Assembly: GCA_965657575.1 (NCBI GenBank)
Contig: CBFHOK010000025.1
Coordinates: 1-7,223 of the forward strand
Length of the DNA stretch: 7,223 nucleotides
Direction: 5' to 3'
Source of the DNA: CAJXVY01 sp965657575
GTDB taxonomy: Bacteria > Actinomycetota > Actinomycetes > Actinomycetales > Microbacteriaceae
The translations under genes were made by a program, and so were the position numbers. The stretch's first letter is position 1, and every line of letters begins with the position of its first letter. Positions 1 to 6,574 of the stretch are shown piece by piece. The notes below the pieces were generated by a model, which worked only from the letters and a program-made list of their open reading frames with translations, had not been told where the DNA came from and made no database searches.

Positions 1-2121
1 AAAGAAGCTAGAGGCAACACTCATTGGAACAAAGTCAATGGCAACACTGTCTGGTCCCAGAGCGATTGTCTTAGTGGTTCCCTCATTGGTTGGGTTAGAG
101 GTATTCAGAGCAAGAGTCTGAAGGTCAAGTTGAGCAAGAGTTGCGATTGCTGAGTCGCCTGGTTCGGCGTTAACAAAGGTTGGGAGGTCGACACTGGGGA
201 ATGGGTCTGTGAACAGATTTGCATTGTTTTCTATATCGAATGCTAAATGTTCACCGTCTGACTCGAAATCTAGATTCCATGATCCCACAACAATGTTGCC
301 AACAAAGTTCACGTCTACTGAGAAGTCAGAGTCATAAGTATCACGAATTCTGAAGGCATCTAGCGAACCTGACTGAATAATTGTGTTGAAGCGGATATCC
401 GCCTGGTAGTCAGAAAAATATTGAAAATCGTATTCATGCGTCCTAATCGAGATGGATTCATTGTTGGCTGGGCTTGCTCCCTCCTTGACTTCTCCCTCAA
501 AGAAACTTGAATTTTCGATGGTCAAGCTAGTCGCACCAGTAATGTCCAGATGTGCCCCATCATCAGCAGCAGCATTCCCGTGAAACAACGATGCGTGGAT
601 GTCGATGGTTTCTTGAATCCTGAACTCATCGGGTGTGTCGAGATCTAGGTAGTCATAATCGAAAGAGCCATCAATAGCGCCTCCTTGATCTCCCGAAATG
701 TTTTTATAAAATAATGAATTTTCAATAGTTGTCGTCGATCTGGTGCGGATTGCTCCACCATCGTCACCGGATTCGTTATATGAAAACTCGGAGTTTGAAA
801 TAAAGAGATTGAGGCTAGAGCTATCGATTGCTCCCCCGTCGCTATTTCCCTCGGGTCCTGCAATATTAGACAGAAAATCGGACTCTTCAACCCGGAGCAC
901 GCCATTGCCTTGTGCTAAAACTGCTCCGGCATTATCCGTAGCGATGTTGGAGTCAAAGGTGGTTCCTGTTATCAAAAATTCCCTCGTTGGGTCGCTGATA
1001 TAGTCCATGCCACGATACTTAAAATCGTAATTATTGAAGGTCAGCTCCAAGGCACCAGCGTCTCCATCTTCACCGTAAACCTTGTTCCCCGTAAATGTCG
1101 AATCCTCAATGATGAACTGTTTGGTTTCGCTGCCAGCCCCGAAATAGTGATTGTCTCCAAAAGCAATGTACAAGTCAATTGCTGCGCCGTCACCATAAGA
1201 GTAGTTATCTGTGAAAGTAGAATCACGAACAACGAATTTGTCATTTACAAGGCTAAAATCCAGAATGCCAGAGTAGTACGTGGTTCGATTGTCAATGAAA
1301 TCGGAGTCCAAAATCTCGACCGAAGCTCCATTCGCGTCAACTACAGGACTTCTGCTTATGTTGTCCCTGAATTCACTGTTTTTGATGTAAATGGACGAGA
1401 GGAAAACATTAGGGTAGTCGTATACATCGATTACGGCGCTTGCATACCCCTCGTTGTAATTGGTTGCGGTTGGATCAGTGGTAACTGTGTTGTTTGTGAA
1501 ACTTGAATCGGTTATGTCTACGTGCCCGTAACGAACATAGATTGACGAATGGTAGTCGGAGTAGCCGTAAAGCACTGAGTCTTTCAAATCAACGTAACTG
1601 AGGGTTAAGTCTGCACCCTCGACTCGAATCAAAGCCTCGTCGAATTTGTTTCCCGACCACTCACTGTTTCGGATAGTCACATCCGCAAAAACGCTAAAAA
1701 TGAAGTGGTCAGTGTGGATGTTTGAACCTGATGCTTGAGTGAAATCAATTCCATCAATCACCAGTGAGCCATCGCGCACGTATATGTCGTTACTGGAAGT
1801 ATAAACTCTCTCAAACACCAACTCATAATCGCTGATATTTTGAATGGTGAAGGTCTCCCCAGCAGCGCTTGGGACATTGAACCCGTCTAAAAGTGAAATC
1901 GTGCAGTCTTGTTGGATATCAAAAGTGACCGTTTCTCCAGGAGACATTCCGCTTATCGTGGTCACGAAGTCTGCTTGGGCTATCAAGCAATCTGTAAAAG
2001 TTTCATCTGCGGCAAATGCCGCTGGGACAGCACTTTGCGTGGCCATCAATGTGGCCGCTCCCGTTGTTGCTAAGAAATTGCGACGGAAAGTTTTCATGGG
2101 TATCGATGGAAATTGCGTCAC
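1..2121 (-). CDS. Secreted beta-helix (Pmp-like repeat) surface protein with Tat-type signal peptide, 3' end cut off by the window
   Basis: The reading frame is open without a stop for 707 codons to the window edge, so the C-terminus is missing. I chose the GTG at 2121 over the ATG at 2097 because GAGG lies 6 nt upstream of it, whereas the ATG has no Shine-Dalgarno sequence; an in-frame stop at 2134-2136 prevents further extension. Residues 1-37 form an export signal: RRNFL at 13-17, a mildly hydrophobic Ala/Thr stretch, then AFA at 35-37, which fits a Tat substrate. The mature part is Asp/Ser/Asn-rich and has only two cysteines (45 and 73). From residue 208 to 516 there are ten FxxN motifs, mostly preceded by I/V-x-x-S, and from 310 GGAI-like motifs. 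This is the pattern of Pmp/right-handed beta-helix proteins. Residues 686-697 (IALGPDSVAIDF) recall the SPAIDAG segment of choice-of-anchor Q proteins. An adhesin or surface-structure role is inferred; ligand and anchor are unknown. Confidence 0.85.
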   Translation of the reverse strand, partial: MTQFPSIPMKTFRRNFLATTGAATLMATQSAVPAAFAADETFTDCLIAQADFVTTISGMSPGETVTFDIQQDCTISLLDGFNVPSAAGETFTIQNISDYELVFERVYTSSNDIYVRDGSLVIDGIDFTQASGSNIHTDHFIFSVFADVTIRNSEWSGNKFDEALIRVEGADLTLSYVDLKDSVLYGYSDYHSSIYVRYGHVDITDSSFTNNTVTTDPTATNYNEGYASAVIDVYDYPNVFLSSIYIKNSEFRDNISRSPVVDANGASVEILDSDFIDNRTTYYSGILDFSLVNDKFVVRDSTFTDNYSYGDGAAIDLYIAFGDNHYFGAGSETKQFIIEDSTFTGNKVYGEDGDAGALELTFNNYDFKYRGMDYISDPTREFLITGTTFDSNIATDNAGAVLAQGNGVLRVEESDFLSNIAGPEGNSDGGAIDSSSLNLFISNSEFSYNESGDDGGAIRTRSTTTIENSLFYKNISGDQGGAIDGSFDYDYLDLDTPDEFRIQETIDIHASLFHGNAAADDGAHLDITGATSLTIENSSFFEGEVKEGASPANNESISIRTHEYDFQYFSDYQADIRFNTIIQSGSLDAFRIRDTYDSDFSVDVNFVGNIVVGSWNLDFESDGEHLAFDIENNANLFTDPFPSVDLPTFVNAEPGDSAIATLAQLDLQTLALNTSNPTNEGTTKTIALGPDSVAIDFVPMSVASSFF

Positions 2122-2127
2122 GCTCGA

Positions 2128-2131
2128 CCTC
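2128..2131 (-). promoter_or_regulatory. Ribosome binding site (GAGG) that fixes the GTG start of the beta-helix protein
   Basis: On the minus strand, GAGG stands 6 nt before GTG (2119-2121). The alternative ATG at 2095-2097 is preceded by pyrimidine-rich sequence with no Shine-Dalgarno match. The choice adds eight residues before the MKTFRR segment and leaves the twin-arginine signal intact. Confidence 0.6.
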
Positions 2132-2155
2132 GTTCAAATCAGACTTTTCTTAATG

Positions 2156-3502
2156 CTAACTTATGCTCTTCAAAAATTCATCGGTTAGCTCCTCAGGAAT
2201 TTGCTCCTCAACAACCACATACATCTTCCGTTTCCAGTGGGAAAGCCACGGAAGATCTGTTTTATAGAACCTGACCTCTTTTTCTTGACCGAAGACAGAT
2301 GACAAATATTCACCCAGTCGAGTCTTTTCAGGTTCAGTCAAATCATTACCGCTATGGGCAAGCAGAACAGCATCGTCAAATGTGTAGATCTGGTAATCAC
2401 TAATGTTTTTGATTGAGGAAAAGTTCTCTGACTCAACATAGACGTATGAGAGGTTCCCCGACTCATCGACAAATGATTCCCTGGTGCGAACAATTACTGG
2501 CTCCAGTGTTGGCAGGGCAGGCATTAGCTCGCATTTCTCACCCCATTTGGCAATATCACCCAGCTCATAGCGAATCAGTGGCATTGCACGATTAGCAAGG
2601 TTGGTAACCAAGACTCTTCCCGGGATACCTTCGGAAACTGGCTCGCCGTTGTCGTCAACAATCTCAACGTGGTTGAAAAAATCCATTACGTGCAGATGAT
2701 TCCCTGCCTTACACTGCAATGCAATAAACCCGAATTCCTCGGATGAGTAAATATCTATGACCTCTGCTCCGAATGCCTCTCGTAGGAGTTTTCTCAGTCC
2801 ATCGTCGACTCGATCGGATTGGCTGATGATGTGTTGCAGGCGAACGTCATCCCACTTTTCGCTGAGGAGCTTATGTTTGGCAAGTATTTGCCAGAGCATC
2901 CCAGAACCAAAACCGACTCCGATTTTTTTCTCTTGGATTAGATCCAAAAGCTCATCGTTTGAATGAAGTTTTGACCCTCTGCTGAACGAGGGTCCGGTTT
3001 TTCCCAAGAAATTTGCGGGGGGACCCCAGCTTTGTTGGTCAAGGTTCTTGCCCGTGAATTTGAAATACCCCAGTGGTTGGGTGACATCCACCTCGTGAAA
3101 TTTATAAATCAGCATTTGACAGGTCAGCATGTCTAAAACAACATCGGGGTTGAACTTAGTGACACTGATCGGTTTGCCAGTGGAGCCAGAACTACTTGCG
3201 ATTCCGTATTGGGATTCATTGCTTTTTGGTATCCAGATGTGCATCAAATCTGAATTTGCCCTCACAAAATCCTTGGTCATTATCGGCAGTCTTTCCAGCG
3301 GTCTTCTGGAATCCTGCTGCTGTATTGGCTTCAAATACTCTTGCCAAAAAGTTGATAGCTGAGCGATTTCATTGATCAGCTTGGCCGTTCGTTGTTTTCT
3401 AAAGGCCGTTATGGCCTCAGGTTTTTGAAGATTTGCGAGGATGAACTCAGCTTGTTCTATGACCCTTTTTGCTAAATTCGGATCGGGCTTTTTCTCGTCC
3501 AT
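2156..3502 (-). CDS. PaaK/CapK-like adenylate-forming enzyme (phenylacetate-CoA ligase family)
   Basis: This 448-residue protein belongs to the ANL adenylate-forming superfamily, PaaK/CapK branch, whose members activate a carboxylic acid as an acyl-adenylate and often pass it to CoA. Visible motifs, in order, are the helical N-terminus ending in LPIMTKD (72-78), the phosphate-binding loop SSSGSTGKP (103-111), YSSEEFG (252-258), RYELGD (311-316, whose Asp would bind the ribose) and a C-terminal domain with HWKRKM (422-427), where a Lys could serve as the A10-type lysine. Length is usual for the family. I chose ATG 3502, which has GAGG 4 nt upstream. A longer frame from TTG 3607 (483 aa) lacks a Shine-Dalgarno sequence and would read through the inverted repeat at 3511-3530. 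The gene is divergent from the dehydrogenase and lies 34 nt ahead of the beta-helix gene, so those two may be co-transcribed. Family is confident; the acid activated cannot be read from sequence. Confidence 0.87.
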   Translation of the reverse strand: MDEKKPDPNLAKRVIEQAEFILANLQKPEAITAFRKQRTAKLINEIAQLSTFWQEYLKPIQQQDSRRPLERLPIMTKDFVRANSDLMHIWIPKSNESQYGIASSSGSTGKPISVTKFNPDVVLDMLTCQMLIYKFHEVDVTQPLGYFKFTGKNLDQQSWGPPANFLGKTGPSFSRGSKLHSNDELLDLIQEKKIGVGFGSGMLWQILAKHKLLSEKWDDVRLQHIISQSDRVDDGLRKLLREAFGAEVIDIYSSEEFGFIALQCKAGNHLHVMDFFNHVEIVDDNGEPVSEGIPGRVLVTNLANRAMPLIRYELGDIAKWGEKCELMPALPTLEPVIVRTRESFVDESGNLSYVYVESENFSSIKNISDYQIYTFDDAVLLAHSGNDLTEPEKTRLGEYLSSVFGQEKEVRFYKTDLPWLSHWKRKMYVVVEEQIPEELTDEFLKSIS

Positions 3503-3506
3503 TACA

Positions 3507-3510
3507 CCTC
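3507..3510 (-). promoter_or_regulatory. Ribosome binding site (GAGG) of the PaaK-like gene
   Basis: GAGG lies 4 nt before the ATG at 3502 on the minus strand, slightly close but usable. It directly touches the right arm (in transcript order) of the 3511-3530 inverted repeat, so a folded or protein-bound repeat would affect access to it. It supports the ATG start over the upstream TTG at 3607. Confidence 0.5.
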
Positions 3511-3530
3511 GCTTGGAAACCTTTCCAAGC
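3511..3530. repeat. Perfect 9-bp inverted repeat with 2-bp centre, candidate operator or mRNA hairpin
   Basis: The arms are GCTTGGAAA (3511-3519) and TTTCCAAGC (3522-3530), with CC between them on the plus strand. All nine pairs match. The core TGGAAA-NN-TTTCCA resembles LacI/GalR-family operators, which normally have a CG centre, so the CC is a departure. In the leftward transcript it could fold as an 8-bp stem with a 4-nt loop immediately before the GAGG of the PaaK-like gene. No T-run follows on either strand, so it is not a standard terminator. No regulator gene is visible in the window. Confidence 0.6.
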
Positions 3531-3631
3531 CTAGCGATTGATTCGGCCCGATATTTACTCGTGGTGATGAGTTTTATCTGAAGACGAGTTTTTGAGCCGT
3601 TCAACAAAGGTTCTAACTAGACTTCTATGCG

Positions 3632-4942
3632 ATGAGGATTACCGTTATTGGACTTGGCTACCTAGGGGCTACGCACGCTGTTGCGATGGCGCAACTTGGA
3701 CACGAAGTAATTGGCATCGAACCGGATGCGGAGAAAATCGACGCATTGGCCAAGGGATTGCTTACGTTTCATGAGCCAGGATTAGATAAGGCCTTGAAAG
3801 AAGTAATTGAACAAAAGCGGATTGTTTTTAAGCCCGCCCATGATTCGGAATCTCTCACAGCCCAGTTGCATTTTTTGTGTGTTGGGACTCCGCAGGTGAG
3901 TGGATCAAACGCAGCAGATACCTCATATCTGTTCTCCGCTATTGAAGCTCTCGCTTCATTTCTGGACAAATCTGCAGCGGTGGTTGGTAAATCTACAGTT
4001 CCGGTTGGAACCGCTCATGAGCTCAAACAGAGACTCGATGAGCTAACTGGTTTTGATTCAATGCTCGCCTGGAATCCTGAGTTTCTGCGCGAGGGAACTG
4101 CTTTGGAGGACTCTCTGAGGCCTGATCGAATAGTTATGGGGGTTAGCGACGAATCTTCAGAAAGACTACTTCGAGAGGTTTATAAACCGATAACTGAGGC
4201 TAACCAGACTCCTGTTTTGGTGACAGACATACCAACCAGTGAGTTGGTAAAAGTTGCGGCAAACAGTTTTTTGGCGACCAAGATCAGCTTTATTAATGCC
4301 ATCGCTGAAATCGCTGAGGTTTCAGGAGCTGATGTTGTGAAACTGGCAGAAGCGATTGGTATGGACGCCCGCATTGGAAGTCTCTTTCTACGAAGTGGCA
4401 TTGGCTTCGGTGGTGGCTGTCTTCCCAAAGACATCAGAGGTTTCATGGACCGAGCCGAGCAGCTTGGGGTGGGTGAAGCAGTGAATTTCTTGGGACAGAT
4501 GGATCAAATTAATCAGCGCCGGAGGTCCAAGGTGGTTGAGATTGCAGAGAACGAACTTGGAGGGCTTGAGGGTAAAAATGTCTTAGTTTTGGGTGCTGCA
4601 TTTAAGCCCGATAGTGATGACTTGCGCGATTCACCCGCGATTGCGGTTGCAAGACAGCTGGCAGCTAAAGGAGCAAAGGTTCGGATTCATGACCCGATGG
4701 CTCTTGCAAGAGTTCCACAAATTGCGCCTGAGCTTCATCCAGAGCAAAGTCTGTCAGCAGCTTTTGAGGGTGCTGAAATAACAGTTCTTGCCACGGAGTG
4801 GAAAGAATATAAACAACTTGACCCAAGTGAAATCGTGACCGCAAACAAGACAATCATCGATGGTCGGAATGCTCTGGATGTTGGAACATGGCAGGCTGCC
4901 GGTTGGCGAGTCATTGCCCTTGGAAGAAACATACAAAATTGA
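3632..4942 (+). CDS. ugd: UDP-glucose 6-dehydrogenase (UDP-glucose/GDP-mannose dehydrogenase family)
   Basis: This 436-residue cytoplasmic enzyme should oxidise UDP-glucose to UDP-glucuronate in two NAD-dependent steps, supplying uronic acid for surface glycans. The N-terminal Rossmann domain has GLGYLG (7-12), an acidic residue after the second strand (E30), CVGTP (83-87) and KSTVPVGT (120-127). NPEFLREG (148-155), K207, N211 and the central helix follow. The active site is GGGCLPKD (260-267) with nucleophile C263. The C-terminal UDP-binding domain shows FKPDSDDLRDSPA (324-336) and DGRNALD (410-416). Length is normal for bacterial enzymes. ATG 3632 is the only possible start before the Rossmann motif because an in-frame stop sits at 3614-3616. 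No Shine-Dalgarno sequence precedes it, suggesting a leaderless message. It is the first gene of the rightward operon. UDP-glucose is preferred over GDP-mannose by overall resemblance and gene context; this is not proven. Confidence 0.92.
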   Translation: MRITVIGLGYLGATHAVAMAQLGHEVIGIEPDAEKIDALAKGLLTFHEPGLDKALKEVIEQKRIVFKPAHDSESLTAQLHFLCVGTPQVSGSNAADTSYLFSAIEALASFLDKSAAVVGKSTVPVGTAHELKQRLDELTGFDSMLAWNPEFLREGTALEDSLRPDRIVMGVSDESSERLLREVYKPITEANQTPVLVTDIPTSELVKVAANSFLATKISFINAIAEIAEVSGADVVKLAEAIGMDARIGSLFLRSGIGFGGGCLPKDIRGFMDRAEQLGVGEAVNFLGQMDQINQRRRSKVVEIAENELGGLEGKNVLVLGAAFKPDSDDLRDSPAIAVARQLAAKGAKVRIHDPMALARVPQIAPELHPEQSLSAAFEGAEITVLATEWKEYKQLDPSEIVTANKTIIDGRNALDVGTWQAAGWRVIALGRNIQN

Positions 4943-5790
4943 GCGAGCTAAGCGATCTGGCATTGACAAATGGGCTGACCCCAGTTGGGAACAGGCCAAA
5001 GATTTTGACCTATCTGCGCTCTTTTGTCGAAAGAAGAGCGTTCGCCTTCGCTCTTGCCAAATTCAGCCTGCTGGCATCGACTGCGAGGTCACGGTTGGGG
5101 GTTGCCTGGATAGTCTTGGTCCCAGCACTCCAGGTAACTCTATACGGGCTGATATTTGGGCTGATTTTGGGGGATTCCAGACCCGATAATTTCTTGCCCT
5201 TTTTGATAGTCGGTGTTGTGTTGTTTCAGTTTCTCTCTGGAAGCTTTATAGAGGGGGCTAAAAGTATCACCAGCAATGCAAGTCTTGTCAGAAGCCTCGA
5301 TTTTCCAAGAATTCTGCTCCCTTTTAGTGCAACGGCCAGCCAGTTTGTTCGCTTTGCTGGCATCTTGGTTATCGCCTTATTGGTGCTGCCGTTTTTTGGG
5401 GAGTTACCGACAGTGAGGTGGCTGAGTATTTTCGGCGTGATTGCTTTGGCCGCAATCTTTAGTTTTGGTCTATCAATGCTCGCCGCAAGGCTGACAACTG
5501 ATTTCAGTGATCTGAGCCAATTGATTCCGTTTATCACCCGACTGATGTTTTATTCATCCGGGGTATTTTTCTCAATCGATAAGCTCGCCGAGGCCTATTC
5601 ATGGCTTGGTTTCCTCAGCTGGGCTAACCCCATATCGGTTTATTTGGAGCTTGCCAGAGCGTCACTGGTGACTGGTTATTCGGCCACTGGTTTTGACTGG
5701 ATGGTTGGGTCTATCTGGGCAGTTGTGATGTTATCCACAGGCTTTATTTTCTTCTGGTTGGCGGAGGTGCGCTATGGCAGAATCAACTAA
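4939..5790 (+). CDS. ABC-2 type polysaccharide/teichoic acid exporter permease (TagG/Wzm-like)
   Basis: This is the membrane subunit of an exporter that moves lipid-linked polysaccharide out of the cytoplasm. The likely start is TTG 4939, which overlaps the dehydrogenase stop as TTGA and has GGAAGA about 11-12 nt upstream; it gives 283 residues. ATG 4888 would add 17 residues inside the dehydrogenase gene and has no suitable Shine-Dalgarno sequence. After a soluble N-terminus, an amphipathic stretch (about 25-50) leads into RSRLGVAWIVLVPALQ (51-66), the typical first-helix pattern of Wzm/TagG permeases. Hydrophobic segments lie near 56-78, 84-104, 133-153, 161-183, 198-212 and 255-275, matching the six-helix ABC-2 fold. 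NPISVYLELAR (230-240) is the conserved stretch before the last helix. The partner ATPase gene overlaps its 3' end by 17 nt. Whether the cargo is a teichoic acid, galactan or other polymer cannot be told. Confidence 0.88.
   Translation: MSELSDLALTNGLTPVGNRPKILTYLRSFVERRAFAFALAKFSLLASTARSRLGVAWIVLVPALQVTLYGLIFGLILGDSRPDNFLPFLIVGVVLFQFLSGSFIEGAKSITSNASLVRSLDFPRILLPFSATASQFVRFAGILVIALLVLPFFGELPTVRWLSIFGVIALAAIFSFGLSMLAARLTTDFSDLSQLIPFITRLMFYSSGVFFSIDKLAEAYSWLGFLSWANPISVYLELARASLVTGYSATGFDWMVGSIWAVVMLSTGFIFFWLAEVRYGRIN
5763..5767 (+). promoter_or_regulatory. Strong ribosome binding site (GGAGG) for the exporter ATPase
   Basis: GGAGG lies 6 nt before ATG 5774, inside the last codons of the permease gene. 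It is the best Shine-Dalgarno match in the operon and supports this start, and with it the unusual Gly/Pro-rich N-terminus of the ATPase. Confidence 0.75.
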
Positions 5791-6574
5791 CCAGATAGGT
5801 GGCGGAGGAAGTAATTCCCCCACCACACCTCCCCCCACCGTGGTGGTGGACAATGCCTTCGTCACCTATCGGGTATTTGCAAGCGGCAAAGCAATCCCTG
5901 AAAATGCAAACACCTCGAGGGTGAAGCGAACAGGAAATTTGCGAACCGTTGAGGCAATCAAAGGTGTAACCCTGATTGCCCGGGAGGGTGACACCATCGG
6001 TGTTATTGGCTCTAATGGTTCTGGAAAAACATCTTTGATGAAAGCAATTGCGGGATTGAACCCAATTGATTCAGGAAATATCTATGCGGCATCCAGGCCT
6101 GCGTTTTTAGGTGTTGGTGCTGCCATGCTGAAAGATCTCTCTGGAGAGAAAAACATCATCCTGGGTGGATTAGCAATCGGTTTGAGCAAACAAGAAATCA
6201 AAGACAAACTGGACTCAATCGTTGATTTCGCAGGGCTAAGACAATTCATTGAATTGCCTATGCGGACTTATAGCTCAGGCATGGTGGAGCGATTGAAATT
6301 CGCCATTGCCCAGGCAAGAGAGCATGAGATTTTGATTGTTGATGAGGCACTAAGTGTTGGGGACAGTGAGTTTAGAAAACGCAGTGAAGCACGCATGAAA
6401 GAACTTGCCAAGGATGCCGGAACAGTGTTCCTGGTCAGTCACAACTTGAAATCAATCCTCGCCACCTGCAACAGGACCATCTGGCTGGATCAGGGTGAGA
6501 TAAAAATGGACGGCGATGCCAGAGAAGTTTGTGAGGCCTACGCAGAGCACGTTGGGACCACCATTGACGAATAA
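5774..6574 (+). CDS. ABC transporter ATP-binding subunit, polysaccharide/teichoic acid export (TagH/Wzt/KpsT type)
   Basis: This 266-residue nucleotide-binding subunit should power the permease encoded directly upstream. Motifs are complete: Walker A GSNGSGKT (79-86), signature YSSGM (166-170), Walker B ILIVDE (186-191) and the H-loop histidine in LVSHN (H223). GAAMLKDLSGEKNI (115-128) and the spacing before YSSGM are typical of the KpsT/Wzt/TagH subfamily. The protein stops about 40 residues after the H-loop, so it lacks the C-terminal carbohydrate-binding domain of Wzt proteins that recognise a capped O-antigen. Residues 9-23 are a Gly/Pro/Thr-rich linker ahead of the first strand (VVVDNAFVTY). 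The start is firm because GGAGG precedes it at ideal spacing. It overlaps the permease gene by 17 nt and the next gene begins around its stop codon, indicating translational coupling. Confidence 0.92.
   Translation: MAESTNQIGGGGSNSPTTPPPTVVVDNAFVTYRVFASGKAIPENANTSRVKRTGNLRTVEAIKGVTLIAREGDTIGVIGSNGSGKTSLMKAIAGLNPIDSGNIYAASRPAFLGVGAAMLKDLSGEKNIILGGLAIGLSKQEIKDKLDSIVDFAGLRQFIELPMRTYSSGMVERLKFAIAQAREHEILIVDEALSVGDSEFRKRSEARMKELAKDAGTVFLVSHNLKSILATCNRTIWLDQGEIKMDGDAREVCEAYAEHVGTTIDE

Larger units (their letters stand above)
3503..3631. promoter_or_regulatory. Divergent intergenic region carrying the promoters of both transcription units
   Basis: These 129 bp separate the start codons of the PaaK-like gene (leftward) and the UDP-glucose dehydrogenase (rightward), so at least one promoter for each must lie here or overlap the gene ends. 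On the plus strand, TAGACT at 3618-3623 fits the actinobacterial TAnnnT -10 form and would start RNA at or next to the ATG at 3632; a TTGAGC at 3592-3597 is a poorly spaced -35 candidate. I see no convincing -35/-10 pair for the leftward gene. The region also holds the inverted repeat at 3511-3530. Confidence 0.5.

Noticed and set aside
574..1500. Repeats in the beta-helix gene as a CRISPR or DNA-level tandem array
   Set aside because: The periodicity is in the protein motifs; the DNA copies differ in sequence and spacing, with no conserved repeat-spacer unit.
1147..1506. 119-codon open frame on the plus strand
   Set aside because: It lies wholly opposite the beta-helix gene, has no recognisable domain, and arises from the regular codon pattern of the repeats.
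2122..2155. Separate promoter for the beta-helix gene (TTGAAC with AATTTC 17 nt on)
   Set aside because: The -10 match is poor and the gap is only 34 nt; co-transcription with the PaaK-like gene is simpler.
1844..2188. 114-codon open frame on the plus strand across the beta-helix start
   Set aside because: It is antisense to the signal peptide region and the end of the PaaK-like gene, both of which are supported by motifs; no family resemblance.
3511..3530. Inverted repeat as an intrinsic terminator
   Set aside because: No T-run follows on either strand, and on the minus strand it lies just before a start codon.
3503..3607. 35-residue N-terminal extension of the PaaK-like protein from TTG 3607
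   Set aside because: No Shine-Dalgarno sequence, a rare start codon, basic sequence not typical of the family, and it would translate the inverted repeat; ATG 3502 has GAGG.
4860..5189. 109-codon plus-strand frame spanning the dehydrogenase-permease junction
   Set aside because: Both overlapping genes in the other frames carry clear family motifs throughout; this frame has none.
5226..5537. 103-codon minus-strand frame inside the permease gene
   Set aside because: Antisense shadow of membrane-helix codons with no ribosome site or domain.
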